From positions 4,030,001-4,094,000 of the forward strand of contig AP025252.1 of the NCBI GenBank assembly GCA_016865505.2: 64,000 nucleotides of DNA, given 5' to 3'. Position numbers and translations under genes: made by a program. This stretch comes from Bryobacterales bacterium F-183. Lineage in GTDB: Bacteria > Acidobacteriota > Terriglobia > Bryobacterales > Bryobacteraceae. The notes under the pieces are model-generated. The model had not been told where the DNA came from and made no database searches. It was given only the letters and a program-made list of their open reading frames with translations. Of this stretch, positions 51,864-63,064 are shown one piece after another; positions within the stretch are counted from its first letter, which is position 1; each line of letters starts with the position of its first letter.

Positions 51864-51957
51864 CACCTTCAAAGGCTGCTCGATTGCCTGACGCCGTTCT
51901 GCTTCGGCCTTCGACTCGCGGTCCAAGAACTACCAACCCCGCTACAGCAATCATCTG

Positions 51958-52200
51958 CTAAGCATTCGGGGTGCCAAAGGCCGACGACGGCAGTTCCGTA
52001 GGCTCGCGGAAGGACTCTCGGGCTTCAATGTTCCCGTCGATTCCATGAATGATTACACTGGTTCGCGTTTGCATGGCGAGCACGCGAGCGTCCTGTATCG
52101 CTGTGTCGCGAAGTTCGTAACGGGCAACCGGAGTAGGATCGGTCTCGGTCTGGATCGACCAGCCTCCGGGGACGGCTAGTACGTGGAAGTCGCCTGTCAT
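51958..52200 (-). CDS. DUF2188-like small protein
   Basis: 80 residues. FHVLAVPGGWSIQTE at the start, RDTAIQDARVLAMQTRTSVIIHGIDG in the middle and a final Arg/Glu-rich piece match the DUF2188 pattern (xHVVPxxxGWxVxxxxxxRA, then ARELARxxxxELVIHGxDG). These are small stand-alone proteins of unknown function. The spacer 51745-51957 upstream in coordinates holds the three-way-junction element and nothing else I can name. No strong ribosome site precedes the ATG at 52200. Confidence 0.7.
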   Translation of the reverse strand: MTGDFHVLAVPGGWSIQTETDPTPVARYELRDTAIQDARVLAMQTRTSVIIHGIDGNIEARESFREPTELPSSAFGTPNA

Positions 52201-52337
52201 GCAGGGCAGAGACGATTTCTGGCGTTATTGTTTCCTCAAGAGGATTCGCTGTCTCTATTTGTGTAAAGACAGTTGAGAAGTTCACCAGATTTTCAGAGGT
52301 GGCTGTTAGGATCGAAGAAAAGCCGAGGCCGACCAGC

Positions 52338-52559
52338 ATGAATACTTGCTCAACACTTGCTCACCTGGAAATGCAACGGACTGACGTAAAGTCACGCTAC
52401 GCAGCCAGTAGCGATCGTACTTCGCAACGAGAAGAGTTGGCGTCGATCGATGTGGCGATCCGAGATCATGTCGACCGCTGCGGAGTCTGCCAGGGGAAGA
52501 TCCATCACCTCATCACGCGAGCGATGAGCGATCCGAGAATTTGCTCTAGGGATTGTTGA
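52338..52559 (+). CDS. Possible small Cys-containing protein
   Basis: 73 residues from ATG 52338 (a longer frame starts at 52299). Hydrophilic, with AHLEMQRTDVKSRYAASS at the start, DVAIRDHVDRCGVCQGKIHHL carrying a CxxC near residues 50-53, and a terminal Cys pair. The pattern H...C..C resembles a zinc-finger anti-sigma motif but is too short to assign. GAGGCCGACC is not a good ribosome site. The frame is open by length only, so it may not be translated. Confidence 0.35.
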   Translation: MNTCSTLAHLEMQRTDVKSRYAASSDRTSQREELASIDVAIRDHVDRCGVCQGKIHHLITRAMSDPRICSRDC

Positions 52560-52570
52560 GAAAGGGAAGA

Positions 52571-52660
52571 TGGCGGTGAGGGTGGGATTCGAACCCACGG
52601 AACCCGCAAAGGTTCAACGGTTTTCGAGACCGCCCGATTCAACCGCTCTCGCACCTCACC
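52571..52660 (-). tRNA. tRNA-Ser: tRNA-Ser, anticodon CGA
   Basis: 90 bases including the encoded 3' CCA. Acceptor stem GGTGAGG/CCTCACC with discriminator G, a long variable arm typical of serine tRNAs, T-loop TTCGAAT flanked by GTGGG/CCCAC, and anticodon loop CTCGAAA with CGA in positions 34-36, reading UCG codons. The 5' end shares 5 bases with the 3' end of maf on the same strand. Confidence 0.97.
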
Positions 52661-53231
52661 GAACTGGGCAGGACTTTAGTATATCAGACATGTGCCGGTA
52701 AACCAATGAAACGGGCAAACCAACGATGTTGAAGTAGCAACCATCGATGCTCGTCACAAAGCGTGAGGCGTAGCCCTGAATTCCGTACGCCCCAGCCTTG
52801 TCCATCGGCTCGCCGGTCGACACGTAGGCAGCGATTTCGTCCGGCGTCATGCAGGCGAACTCCACGGTAGTTTGCGCGTGGTCGACCTGAGACTGGCCGC
52901 CGTATCGGACGCAGATGCCGGTGTGCACGGTATGTTGGCGGCCCGAAAGCAAGCTCAGCATGCGTATAGCGTCGGCTGGGTCCGCCGGCTTTTCGAGTAT
53001 CTTATCGTCCACGACCACAATCGTGTCCGCTGCGAGAACGAGTTCTTGCTCCGACGCGACTACTGCCGCTGCCTTGGACTGAGCGAGCCGCCGGACGTAC
53101 GCGATGGGAAGTTCCCCTGCTGCAGGAATCTCTTCCACATCCGCTATGCGTACCTCAACGGTGAAGCCAGCGTTGCGCAGTAACTCTAGCCGTCTTGGCG
53201 ACTTTGAGGCAAGGACGATTCTGCCGTTCAC
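52656..53231 (-). CDS. maf: Maf-family nucleoside triphosphate pyrophosphatase
   Basis: 191 residues from GTG 53231. Maf signature IVLASKSPRRLELLRNAGF, then EVRIADVEE, VLAADTIVVVDDKILEKP, LSGRQHTVHTGI and the C-terminal DKAGAYGIQGYASRFV with GCYFNIVGLP. Maf proteins hydrolyse non-canonical or pyrimidine NTPs (dTTP, UTP) and affect septation. The stop codon TGA lies inside the 5' end of tRNA-Ser, so a shared transcript with tRNA processing is likely. It sits 4 bases after the DUF2892 gene. Confidence 0.94.
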   Translation of the reverse strand: MNGRIVLASKSPRRLELLRNAGFTVEVRIADVEEIPAAGELPIAYVRRLAQSKAAAVVASEQELVLAADTIVVVDDKILEKPADPADAIRMLSLLSGRQHTVHTGICVRYGGQSQVDHAQTTVEFACMTPDEIAAYVSTGEPMDKAGAYGIQGYASRFVTSIDGCYFNIVGLPVSLVYRHMSDILKSCPVR

Positions 53232-53235
53232 CTCA

Positions 53236-53424
53236 CTATGATCGCACCCCGGCTTTGCGCAGGATCGCCATCATTGGGCACCAGTTCGTGAAGGCCGATT
53301 GCAGGAGATTCGCACCGATGAAGGCGGTGAACCAGAACCAGCGCTGGTCCACCCAAGTAGCAAGCGCCAGTGATAGAAGGATCATGAAGCCGGCAATCAT
53401 CCGAAGCATGCGTTCAACGGTCAT
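53236..53424 (-). CDS. DUF2892 (YgaP-like) small membrane protein
   Basis: 62 residues from ATG 53424. Starts TVERMLRMIAGFMILLSLAL (helix 1), then FWFTAFIGANLLQSAF (helix 2) and the TNWCPMMAILRKAG end with its conserved Cys-Pro, typical of DUF2892 as found fused to rhodanese in YgaP. Function unclear; related proteins are tied to sulfur metabolism. It begins 4 bases after the RND transporter stop and is probably part of that operon. Confidence 0.88.
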   Translation of the reverse strand: MTVERMLRMIAGFMILLSLALATWVDQRWFWFTAFIGANLLQSAFTNWCPMMAILRKAGVRS

Positions 53425-53428
53425 TGGA

Positions 53429-56589
<3,161 letters not shown>

Positions 56590-56593
<4 letters not shown>

Positions 56594-57753
56594 TCACGCA
56601 CCCCCAGCGGAGTACCGTCGGCAATAGCGCCGAAGGGTGGAACGATTAGCTTTTCGCCGCCGTTTAGTCCCGAGAGTACCTCCACGCGTCCATCTCGAGT
56701 GGCACCAAGCGTGATGAGCCGTAGGCGCGCGAAGCCTCCCTCCGCTACGTATACGGACTGCAACTGTCCGCGCTCCATCACGGCGTTGGCGGGGATCGTC
56801 AAGGCGTCGCGCTTGCCGCTGCTCTCCATGGCGAAGGTCGCTCGACCAAAAGAACCAGTGCGAAGATCCTTCAATTGAGGCAGGTCGATCTTGACGATTC
56901 CGCTGCGTGACGCGGCATCCACCGACGGTACGATCTCACTAATCTTGCCGGAGACAACCTCCTCGGAATCGCCCAAACGCACTTCAACCATCGTTCCTGG
57001 GCGGAGTGCAGCGAGGCGCGTCTCTTCAACGTTCGCTTCCAGGCGGAAACCATCGGCGCGTTCCAGCGTAAAGAGCGGAACGCCCGGCAGAGCGAGCATC
57101 CCGGGCTCCGCAGATCGCGTCACGATCGTGCCCGCGAACGGTGCCGACACCGTGGTGTAGCCGCGCTGGAGGGCCGACATGCGAACTTCCTGTTCCACCT
57201 GGGCCATTCTTGCCGAAAGCTGCTTCAACCTGGACTGCGCGGCGTCGTACGCACCCTGTGCAGATTTGAGACGGGCGGAAGCTTCGTCCAACTCCTGATC
57301 TGTGACGGAGCGCTTGGCATGTAGTTCTGACATGCGACGGTGTGTGGTTTGGGCGAGGTCGACGTTGGCTTTGGCAGCGTTTGCGCTTGCGGTGGCTTCG
57401 GCAATGCCGCTCGTCACTTCGTCCTTCATTGCGGCCGCGCGGCTAACGACGGTGTCCTGGTCTCGCGGATCAAGCGTTACGAGTACCTGGCCCTCGGCAA
57501 CCCGGTCCCCCTCCTTGACCCGAACCGCGGTGACGTAGCTCATCAAGCGGGCTGCGATTGGCGTTACCGTTCTGGCGCGCACAGTGCCGGTGGCCTCATA
57601 GCTGCGTGACCACTGTTCGCGCTGTACATCCACGGTTTTGACAGCGACTGGTTTGAGGGCTTCGTTCTTCTTCGGCGGCGCCTCGTGTGAGCCGCACGCG
57701 GATGTCAAGCCTGAGATGGCGAGGAGTGAGGCTACTAGGATTCGGGTTTTCAT
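56590..57753 (-). CDS. RND periplasmic adaptor lipoprotein
   Basis: 387 residues. Signal peptide with a probable lipid-anchor Cys in LTSACGSHE (residue ~20). Barrel-sandwich hybrid halves are [20 protein letters not shown] with [15 protein letters not shown], and [21 protein letters not shown]. Between them is a long alpha-hairpin (about 85-190), then the beta-barrel ([16 protein letters not shown]) and membrane-proximal domain. It links the RND pump to the outer-membrane channel. It lies one base after the TolC-like gene stop and overlaps the pump gene (4 bases). Confidence 0.94.
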
Positions 57754-57754
57754 G

Positions 57755-59083
57755 TTAGTTCAAGACCTCTGAGGCGGCGTTGAGGGTGCCGGATGCGTAG
57801 ACCAGCGCAAGTGTCGCAACTCGCTCGGCGTGCAGCGCGGCTGCGTGACGGCTTTTCGCTTCACTTAAGGCGTTCTCCGTTCGAAGCAGGTCTGAGACGG
57901 TGACGAGCCCGGCCGCGTAGCGATCCTGGGTGATGCGGAGACTTTCCCTGGCCTCGTCCACCGCTGCCTTCGCCGTGAGGATACGTTCTATTGCTGCGTT
58001 ACGAGCGGCGGTTGCCTGGCGTACTTCCAGGTTGACTTGGGATTCGGCTTGGGCGGCCTCAGCTGCTGCCTTGCGACCTGTTGCCGTAGCTGCCTGAATA
58101 CGCGCACGATCGGCGAATCCATTGAAGAGGTTCCACCGAAGCCCTGCGGAGATGAGCCAATTCTGACCGGCTCGATTGAAGAAACGCTGGCGGTCACTTT
58201 CGAAAGCGCCCTGCAGGTACACCTGTGGCAGAAACGCTGCCCTGGCGTTCTCGCGCTGAAGTTTCGCAACGTCCACGGCTATACGGGCCTGCCGAACTTC
58301 CGGCCGCTCCTCGCTGCGGTTCAGGTCGGCCTTCTGCCGCTCGTCCAATGTCGTCAGTAGGGAGTGTTGCGTTGTGAGCGGCAGGCCAATTGCCTGATTC
58401 AAGGCAGCGATCGCGACCTCCAGGTCCGCCTTGCGCTGTATGTTCTCTTCGCGGGTTTTGGCCAGATGGACCCGGATGGAGAGAACGTCGGCGTCGGTCG
58501 CGAATCCTGCGTCGCGGCGGGCGGTGGCGCGTTCGAGGTCGGCTTCGGCAGAACGAAGCGCCGCCACCGATACCTTGGTCTGTTCCGCCGCCAGCAGTGC
58601 GTCGTAGTATGTTTTGGCGACCAGGGCGGTGACCTGCATCCGGCGGTTGCGGAGGGATTCTTCAGAGATGGACGCGCTTTTCTGAGCCATCTCCATGACT
58701 CGACGGGTCTGGCCCGCGTCGAACAGCGTTTGTTCGGCAACTATGCGTGATTGGAAGTTGTTGAGAAAGTCGGGGCGATTCAGTGCTCCGATCGCGAAGT
58801 TCTGCTCACTGAACTGCCGTTGGGTGAGTAGGGAGGAGAACACGAAAACCGGGTTATTGCTGCGGGTCCACGATTCGTAGTAGTTCACGCGGGGAAGGCT
58901 GCCACTCGCTGCTTCGGCGACCCTTGCTTTCTGAACGTCAGTTTCCGCTTGTGAGGCTTCGATAAGGTGGCTCTTCTGCATAGCCAACTGAACGGCATCA
59001 CGCAGAGTGAGAGGGTTGTCCTGTGCTCTGGCCGTCACCCAGACGACCGTCGCACAACCCGCTATGAGCAAGGCGTTTTTCAT
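57755..59083 (-). CDS. TolC-family outer-membrane efflux protein
   Basis: 442 residues from ATG 59083, with GGAGGTGAAA directly upstream. Signal peptide KNALLIAGCATVVWVTARA. Two OEP repeats of long helices and short strands: NPLTLRDAVQLAMQKSH, LPRVNYYESWTRS, VALVAKTYYDALLA-type first repeat and LRWNLFNGFADRARIQAA, AAEAAQAESQVNLEVRQA second repeat. It is the first gene of the efflux operon TolC, adaptor, pump, DUF2892. A GTGACA/TGTCAC palindrome lies 34 bases before the ATG and may be the operator. Confidence 0.92.
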   Translation of the reverse strand: MKNALLIAGCATVVWVTARAQDNPLTLRDAVQLAMQKSHLIEASQAETDVQKARVAEAASGSLPRVNYYESWTRSNNPVFVFSSLLTQRQFSEQNFAIGALNRPDFLNNFQSRIVAEQTLFDAGQTRRVMEMAQKSASISEESLRNRRMQVTALVAKTYYDALLAAEQTKVSVAALRSAEADLERATARRDAGFATDADVLSIRVHLAKTREENIQRKADLEVAIAALNQAIGLPLTTQHSLLTTLDERQKADLNRSEERPEVRQARIAVDVAKLQRENARAAFLPQVYLQGAFESDRQRFFNRAGQNWLISAGLRWNLFNGFADRARIQAATATGRKAAAEAAQAESQVNLEVRQATAARNAAIERILTAKAAVDEARESLRITQDRYAAGLVTVSDLLRTENALSEAKSRHAAALHAERVATLALVYASGTLNAASEVLN

Positions 59084-59116
59084 TTTCACCTCCAACGACG
59101 CAGGTTTTTGCAGGAG

Positions 59117-59135
59117 GTGACAGATTCCTTGTCAC
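59117..59135. promoter_or_regulatory. GTGACA-N7-TGTCAC palindrome between efflux operon and ECF sigma gene
   Basis: Perfect 6-bp arms at 59117-59122 and 59130-59135 in the divergent spacer 59084-59193. Distances are 33 bases to the tolC-like ATG and 58 bases to the sigma GTG. Candidate operator for one or both directions; no matching regulator gene is next to it. Confidence 0.45.
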
Positions 59136-59178
59136 TTTTTTGGATCGCTTGCATCGTTGGTTGCGAGGACGTGCTGGC

Positions 59179-59184
59179 TACAAT
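59179..59184 (+). promoter_or_regulatory. -10 box of ECF sigma gene
   Basis: TACAAT, 9 bases before the GTG at 59194, with TTGGTT 16 to 18 bases upstream as a weak -35. No ribosome site is visible, so the message is probably leaderless or nearly so. Confidence 0.45.
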
Positions 59185-59193
59185 TGAGAAACT

Positions 59194-59805
59194 GTGGAGC
59201 GCGACCAGGAAATCGAGATCACGCGGCGTTTGCTGGCGGGAGATCCGGAGGCGTTTGACCGCTTTGTCGAACACTTTCGCGGAAAGATCTTCAACTACAG
59301 CTGGCTGATGTGCGGGCAGCGTGACGACGCCGAGGAAGTGGCGCAAGAAACTCTTATGAACGTTTTCGAGAATCTAGGTCAACTGCGCGAACCGGATCGC
59401 GTCCGACCTTGGGTTTTTCGAATCGCCAAGAATGCCTGTCTGACCAAGCGACGCCGTAGCGTATTCGCTCCCAGCAAGGAAATTTCGCTCGATCAGCTGA
59501 TGCCGGTCCGGCATCAGGAGGGCGACGGTTTCCGGTTGGAAATCGCCGATTGGACGCATCTGCCGGAAGACGAAGCAATGCGTGCGGAGCTGAAACGGGA
59601 AGTACAAAGGGCGATTCGAAACCTGCCCGAACTGTACCGGCCGGTGATCCTGCTGCGTGACGTTGAAGGGCTTTCGACCCAGGAAACGGCGCAGATCCTC
59701 GACTTGAATGAAGACGCCGTCAAGACGCGCTTGCATCGGGCGCGTTTGGCGGTCCGAAAAGAGTTGGATGCGCGTTTGCGGCGCGAACAGACGGTGGAGG
59801 CTTAG
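59194..59805 (+). CDS. ECF-type RNA polymerase sigma factor
   Basis: 203 residues from GTG 59194. Region 2 is FDRFVEHFRGKIFNYSWLM with DAEEVAQETLMNVFENL (core binding and -10 melting). Region 4 is LPELYRPVILLRDVEGLS followed by the helix-turn-helix TQETAQILDLNEDAVKTRL and HRARLAVRKEL. There is a longer than usual linker. ECF factors switch on stress regulons; here the partner is the small zinc-finger protein 5 bases downstream, and the divergent efflux operon is the obvious candidate target. Confidence 0.95.
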   Translation: MERDQEIEITRRLLAGDPEAFDRFVEHFRGKIFNYSWLMCGQRDDAEEVAQETLMNVFENLGQLREPDRVRPWVFRIAKNACLTKRRRSVFAPSKEISLDQLMPVRHQEGDGFRLEIADWTHLPEDEAMRAELKREVQRAIRNLPELYRPVILLRDVEGLSTQETAQILDLNEDAVKTRLHRARLAVRKELDARLRREQTVEA

Positions 59806-59810
59806 GAACG

Positions 59811-60083
59811 ATGGCACACGAACACACGGGAGACTGCCGGCAGATCTTTGCGGCGCTATCCGAGTACCTGGATATGACGCTGCCGGTGGAGTCCTGCGCG
59901 GATCTCGAGGAGCATCTGAAAGATTGTCCGCCGTGCATCGAGTTTCTGAATAGCCTTCGCCAGACGGTCTCTCTTTGCAAGGATTGCGATCCGATCGAAA
60001 AGCCCGAACCGCTACCCGAGCCGTCGCGCGACAGGCTTCGAGATGCCTACCAAAAAGCAATCGCCGCCCGTGCCAGTGGCTGA
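59811..60083 (+). CDS. Zinc-finger (zf-HC2) anti-sigma-like protein, soluble
   Basis: 90 residues with no membrane helix. The HC2 motif is Cys9, His35, Cys39, Cys42 (EEHLKDCPPC), the zinc ligand set of ZAS anti-sigma factors such as RsrA. Extra cysteines Cys29 and the pair Cys56-x2-Cys59 (SLCKDCD) offer redox or second-metal sites. The gene follows the sigma factor by 5 bases and likely holds it inactive until oxidative, thiol or metal stress. It ends 30 bases before the convergent accC stop; the gap holds no visible terminator. Confidence 0.88.
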   Translation: MAHEHTGDCRQIFAALSEYLDMTLPVESCADLEEHLKDCPPCIEFLNSLRQTVSLCKDCDPIEKPEPLPEPSRDRLRDAYQKAIAARASG

Positions 60084-60113
60084 GGCGGCGAAGATGTTGG
60101 TTTAGGGCAGTTG

Positions 60114-61469
60114 CTACTTATTCCCGGCAAGCTTGGTGCGAACCAGGAAGCTTGTATCCAGTTTTCCAGCCACAAAATCTGGATGGTCCAGAATCTTGCG
60201 GTGCAGCGGAATGGAGGTTTGGATGCCCTCTACCACGAACATATCGAGCGCCCGTTTGCTGCGCTGAATCGCCTCGGCGCGATCTTTGCCGTGAACGATC
60301 AACTTGGCGACCAGCGAATCGTAGTAAGGCGGAATGACACCGTCCGAATACGCAGCGGTGTCGACGCGAACACCGATGCCTCCGGGGACGTTCCAACCCG
60401 TGATGTGGCCGGGCGAGGGGGCAAAGGTCTCGGGGTGCTCGGCGTTGATTCGGCACTCAATCGCATGACCGCGAATCTGTACGCCCTCTGGGGGCAGGAT
60501 CTCACTCAGCGGACGTCCAGCAGCGACAAGGATCTGGGCTTTGACGAGATCGATGCCTGTGATTGCTTCCGTCACTGGATGCTCCACCTGGATGCGGGCG
60601 TTGACTTCAATGAAGTACAGCTTGCCCTTCTCGTCCATCAGGAACTCGACGGTGCCGGCATTCGAATAGCCGATCGATTCGAAGGCCTTCTTCAGTCCTG
60701 CGGCGATTTCCGCACGGAGTTCCGGGGAAACAGCAGGGGAAGGAGCCTCTTCAACCAGTTTTTGGTGGCGGCGCTGAATGGAGCATTCCCGCTCACCCAA
60801 AACTTCTACTCGACCGTGCTGGTCTCCGATCACCTGAAATTCGATGTGTCGCGGCGCCTCGATGAACTTCTCCATGTAGACGTCGCCGTTGGAGAACGCG
60901 GCGGCGGCTTCGGCCTGCGCTTGCGCCAACATGCCGGGCAACTCATCCGCGCTGCGAACAACGCGCATACCGCGGCCACCACCACCGGCGGAGGCCTTGA
61001 GGATCACCGGGTAGCTGATCTTTTCCGCAAACTCTAGAGCCTCTTCTACGCTCCCGAGCACATTCTTGGAGCCAGGCAGAATTGGCACGCCATGCTGGTC
61101 CATCGCCTCGCGAGCGCGCTGCTTCAGGCCCATCATGCGGATGACGTCCGGCTTGGGTCCAATAAACTGGATGCCGGACGCGTGGCATACCTCCGCAAAG
61201 TCGGCGTTCTCGCTCAAGAAGCCATAGCCAGGGTGGATGGCCTGCGCATTGCTGATCTCGGCGGCGCTGATTACCGACGGGATGTCGAGGTAGCTGCGGG
61301 CACTCTTTGCGGGACCAATACAGATGGCTTCGTCCGCAAACCGGGCGTGTAGGCTATTGCGATCTGCTTCCGAATAGACCGCGACGGTACGAATGCCGAG
61401 GTCCTTGCAGGCGCAGATCACCCGTAGCGCGATTTCGCCGCGGTTGGCAATCAGGATTTTCTGAAACAT
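60114..61469 (-). CDS. accC: Acetyl-CoA carboxylase, biotin carboxylase subunit
   Basis: 451 residues. N-terminal [23 protein letters not shown]-grasp with [28 protein letters not shown], the catalytic [14 protein letters not shown] loop and [13 protein letters not shown] near the C-terminus. It carboxylates the biotin carried by AccB as the first step of fatty acid synthesis. It follows accB by 6 bases, forming the standard accBC pair. The length is standard. Confidence 0.98.
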   Translation of the reverse strand: MFQKILIANRGEIALRVICACKDLGIRTVAVYSEADRNSLHARFADEAICIGPAKSARSYLDIPSVISAAEISNAQAIHPGYGFLSENADFAEVCHASGIQFIGPKPDVIRMMGLKQRAREAMDQHGVPILPGSKNVLGSVEEALEFAEKISYPVILKASAGGGGRGMRVVRSADELPGMLAQAQAEAAAAFSNGDVYMEKFIEAPRHIEFQVIGDQHGRVEVLGERECSIQRRHQKLVEEAPSPAVSPELRAEIAAGLKKAFESIGYSNAGTVEFLMDEKGKLYFIEVNARIQVEHPVTEAITGIDLVKAQILVAAGRPLSEILPPEGVQIRGHAIECRINAEHPETFAPSPGHITGWNVPGGIGVRVDTAAYSDGVIPPYYDSLVAKLIVHGKDRAEAIQRSKRALDMFVVEGIQTSIPLHRKILDHPDFVAGKLDTSFLVRTKLAGNK

Positions 61470-61475
61470 CTGCGG

Positions 61476-61970
61476 TTACCGGGGTTTGACGGCGAACAGA
61501 GCTTGGCCGTATTCCACTGGCTTGCCGTTGTCCACAAGCTTGGACACGATCGTACCCGCGAACTCGGCTTCGATCTCGTTCATCAGCTTCATGGATTCGA
61601 TGATGCAAAGGACCTGGCCCTTTTCAATCTGGTCCCCGACCTTCACGAAAGGTGCCGCGCCCGGGGAGGCCGACTCGTAGAAGGTGCCGACGATGGGGGA
61701 CTTGATCAGGTCGTTCTTTTCGGCCTGGGCGTCGATGACAGGGGCGGAAGCGCCCGCGAGGGACTGTTGAGCGGCAGGTGCGGGAGCGGCGGGAGGCGCC
61801 GCAGCGGCATAGATGGTGCCGGCCGCAGGTGCAGGTGCGGCTACCACATAGTCGTGGCTTAGCGACGCGCGCTTCAGGCGTACGCGGTTCTCGCCTCGCT
61901 GCACTTCCATTTCAGCCACGCCGCTTTCGTTGAACAATCCGAGCAGCTCACGTATTTCGTCGATATTCAT
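61476..61970 (-). CDS. accB: Biotin carboxyl carrier protein of acetyl-CoA carboxylase
   Basis: 164 residues. Residues 1-35 are the N-terminal helical part ([20 protein letters not shown]), 43-85 an Ala/Pro linker, and 86-164 the biotinyl domain with the biotin-acceptor Lys128 in [12 protein letters not shown] and the thumb region [15 protein letters not shown]. It carries carboxybiotin between AccC and the carboxyltransferase. Positioned directly upstream of accC on the minus strand, 14 bases after the peptidase gene. Confidence 0.97.
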   Translation of the reverse strand: MNIDEIRELLGLFNESGVAEMEVQRGENRVRLKRASLSHDYVVAAPAPAAGTIYAAAAPPAAPAPAAQQSLAGASAPVIDAQAEKNDLIKSPIVGTFYESASPGAAPFVKVGDQIEKGQVLCIIESMKLMNEIEAEFAGTIVSKLVDNGKPVEYGQALFAVKPR

Positions 61971-61984
61971 TGATGTTTCTGTAG

Positions 61985-63052
61985 TTATAGGGAAACGAAC
62001 TCTTTGGTGGTGGGGGTCAGGATGTCGCAGCCATTCTGCGTGACGACCACCGTGTCTTCGATGCGGATTCCGCCTTCGCCAGCGATGTAGATTCCCGGTT
62101 CGACCGTGATGGCCATTCCGGGGCGAAGCTTGGTTTTGTCTTTGGCGCGGATGCCCGGCATTTCGTGGATTTCAAGTCCAAGGCCGTGCCCGGTAGAGTG
62201 GGTAAACAGCTCCCCAAACCCCTTCGCTTTCAGCATCTCGCGCGCTGCCCGATCCACGGAGCCGGCGGTAACGCCAGCGCGAATCGAATCCAGCGCCGCT
62301 AGTTGAGCCTCCAATACAGCCTCATACCAACCGCGGACTTTTGCGGACGGGCGGCCCAGGTGCAGCATGCGCGTCATGTCGCTAGCATAGCCTCCCCGGC
62401 TGGCGCCCATATCAATTAATAGTAGTATATCCGGGCCGATCCGGGCGTCTGTTGGGTGCGCGTGCGGAAGGGCGGTCCGAGGTCCAGAAGCGACGATCGT
62501 TTCGAACGACGGACCAGATGCTCCCTTCTTCCGTTGCTGGTACTCGAGTTCCGCCGCTATGTCAGACTCTCGCAAGCCGGGCTTGATTTTGCGCACCGTT
62601 GCGTCAAAGGCCGCCGAGTTGACCTTGACTGACTCCCGTATCAGAGCGATTTCGGTGTCATCTTTAACTTGCCGCTGCTTTTCGACCACGCCCTCGACTG
62701 TCACCAATTTGGCACCCTTGGGCAACTTCGCTTCCATCTGGCGAAGTTCCGCGACACTGGTGGCAGCCGGATCGTAGCCGATTCGCACGCCTCGCCGTCG
62801 CGACAAATGCTCTACTGCAGCCAGTGCCATCATGCGGTGCTTTGTGATGATGCGCGTCTCACCACCGGCAAACTCTTCCGATGCTTGTACGGTGTAGCGA
62901 GGGTCGGTGAACAGGGTGGTCTGGCCGTCCGCCGTCACTAGGCATCCTGCATTGGAGCCCGTAAACCCCGTGAGGTAACGAATGTTCGGCAGTGTCTGCA
63001 CAAGCAGTGCGTCAACACCTGCCTCGGCGAAATCGAGTTCTAGCTTTCGCAT
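61985..63052 (-). CDS. M24 family Xaa-Pro aminopeptidase
   Basis: 355 residues. The creatinase-like N-terminal domain ([17 protein letters not shown]) is followed by the pita-bread catalytic domain: [20 protein letters not shown] supplies two Asp ligands, [16 protein letters not shown] the His, [13 protein letters not shown] and [11 protein letters not shown] the two Glu ligands. It removes N-terminal residues preceding proline. The gene upstream of accB is very often a pepP-like gene in bacteria. It ends 14 bases before accB. Confidence 0.95.
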   Translation of the reverse strand: MRKLELDFAEAGVDALLVQTLPNIRYLTGFTGSNAGCLVTADGQTTLFTDPRYTVQASEEFAGGETRIITKHRMMALAAVEHLSRRRGVRIGYDPAATSVAELRQMEAKLPKGAKLVTVEGVVEKQRQVKDDTEIALIRESVKVNSAAFDATVRKIKPGLRESDIAAELEYQQRKKGASGPSFETIVASGPRTALPHAHPTDARIGPDILLLIDMGASRGGYASDMTRMLHLGRPSAKVRGWYEAVLEAQLAALDSIRAGVTAGSVDRAAREMLKAKGFGELFTHSTGHGLGLEIHEMPGIRAKDKTKLRPGMAITVEPGIYIAGEGGIRIEDTVVVTQNGCDILTPTTKEFVSL

Positions 63053-63064
63053 CGTGACTGTGGG

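Noticed and set aside
52025-52339. 104-residue minus-strand frame over the DUF2188-like gene
   Set aside because: Overlaps a better-supported frame and its second half is Arg-rich shadow sequence.
59117-59141. Hairpin followed by six T on the plus strand as a terminator
   Set aside because: No plus-strand gene ends here; it lies between divergent starts, so an operator is more likely.
60111-61037. 308-residue plus-strand frame opposite accC
   Set aside because: Antisense shadow of a conserved housekeeping gene.
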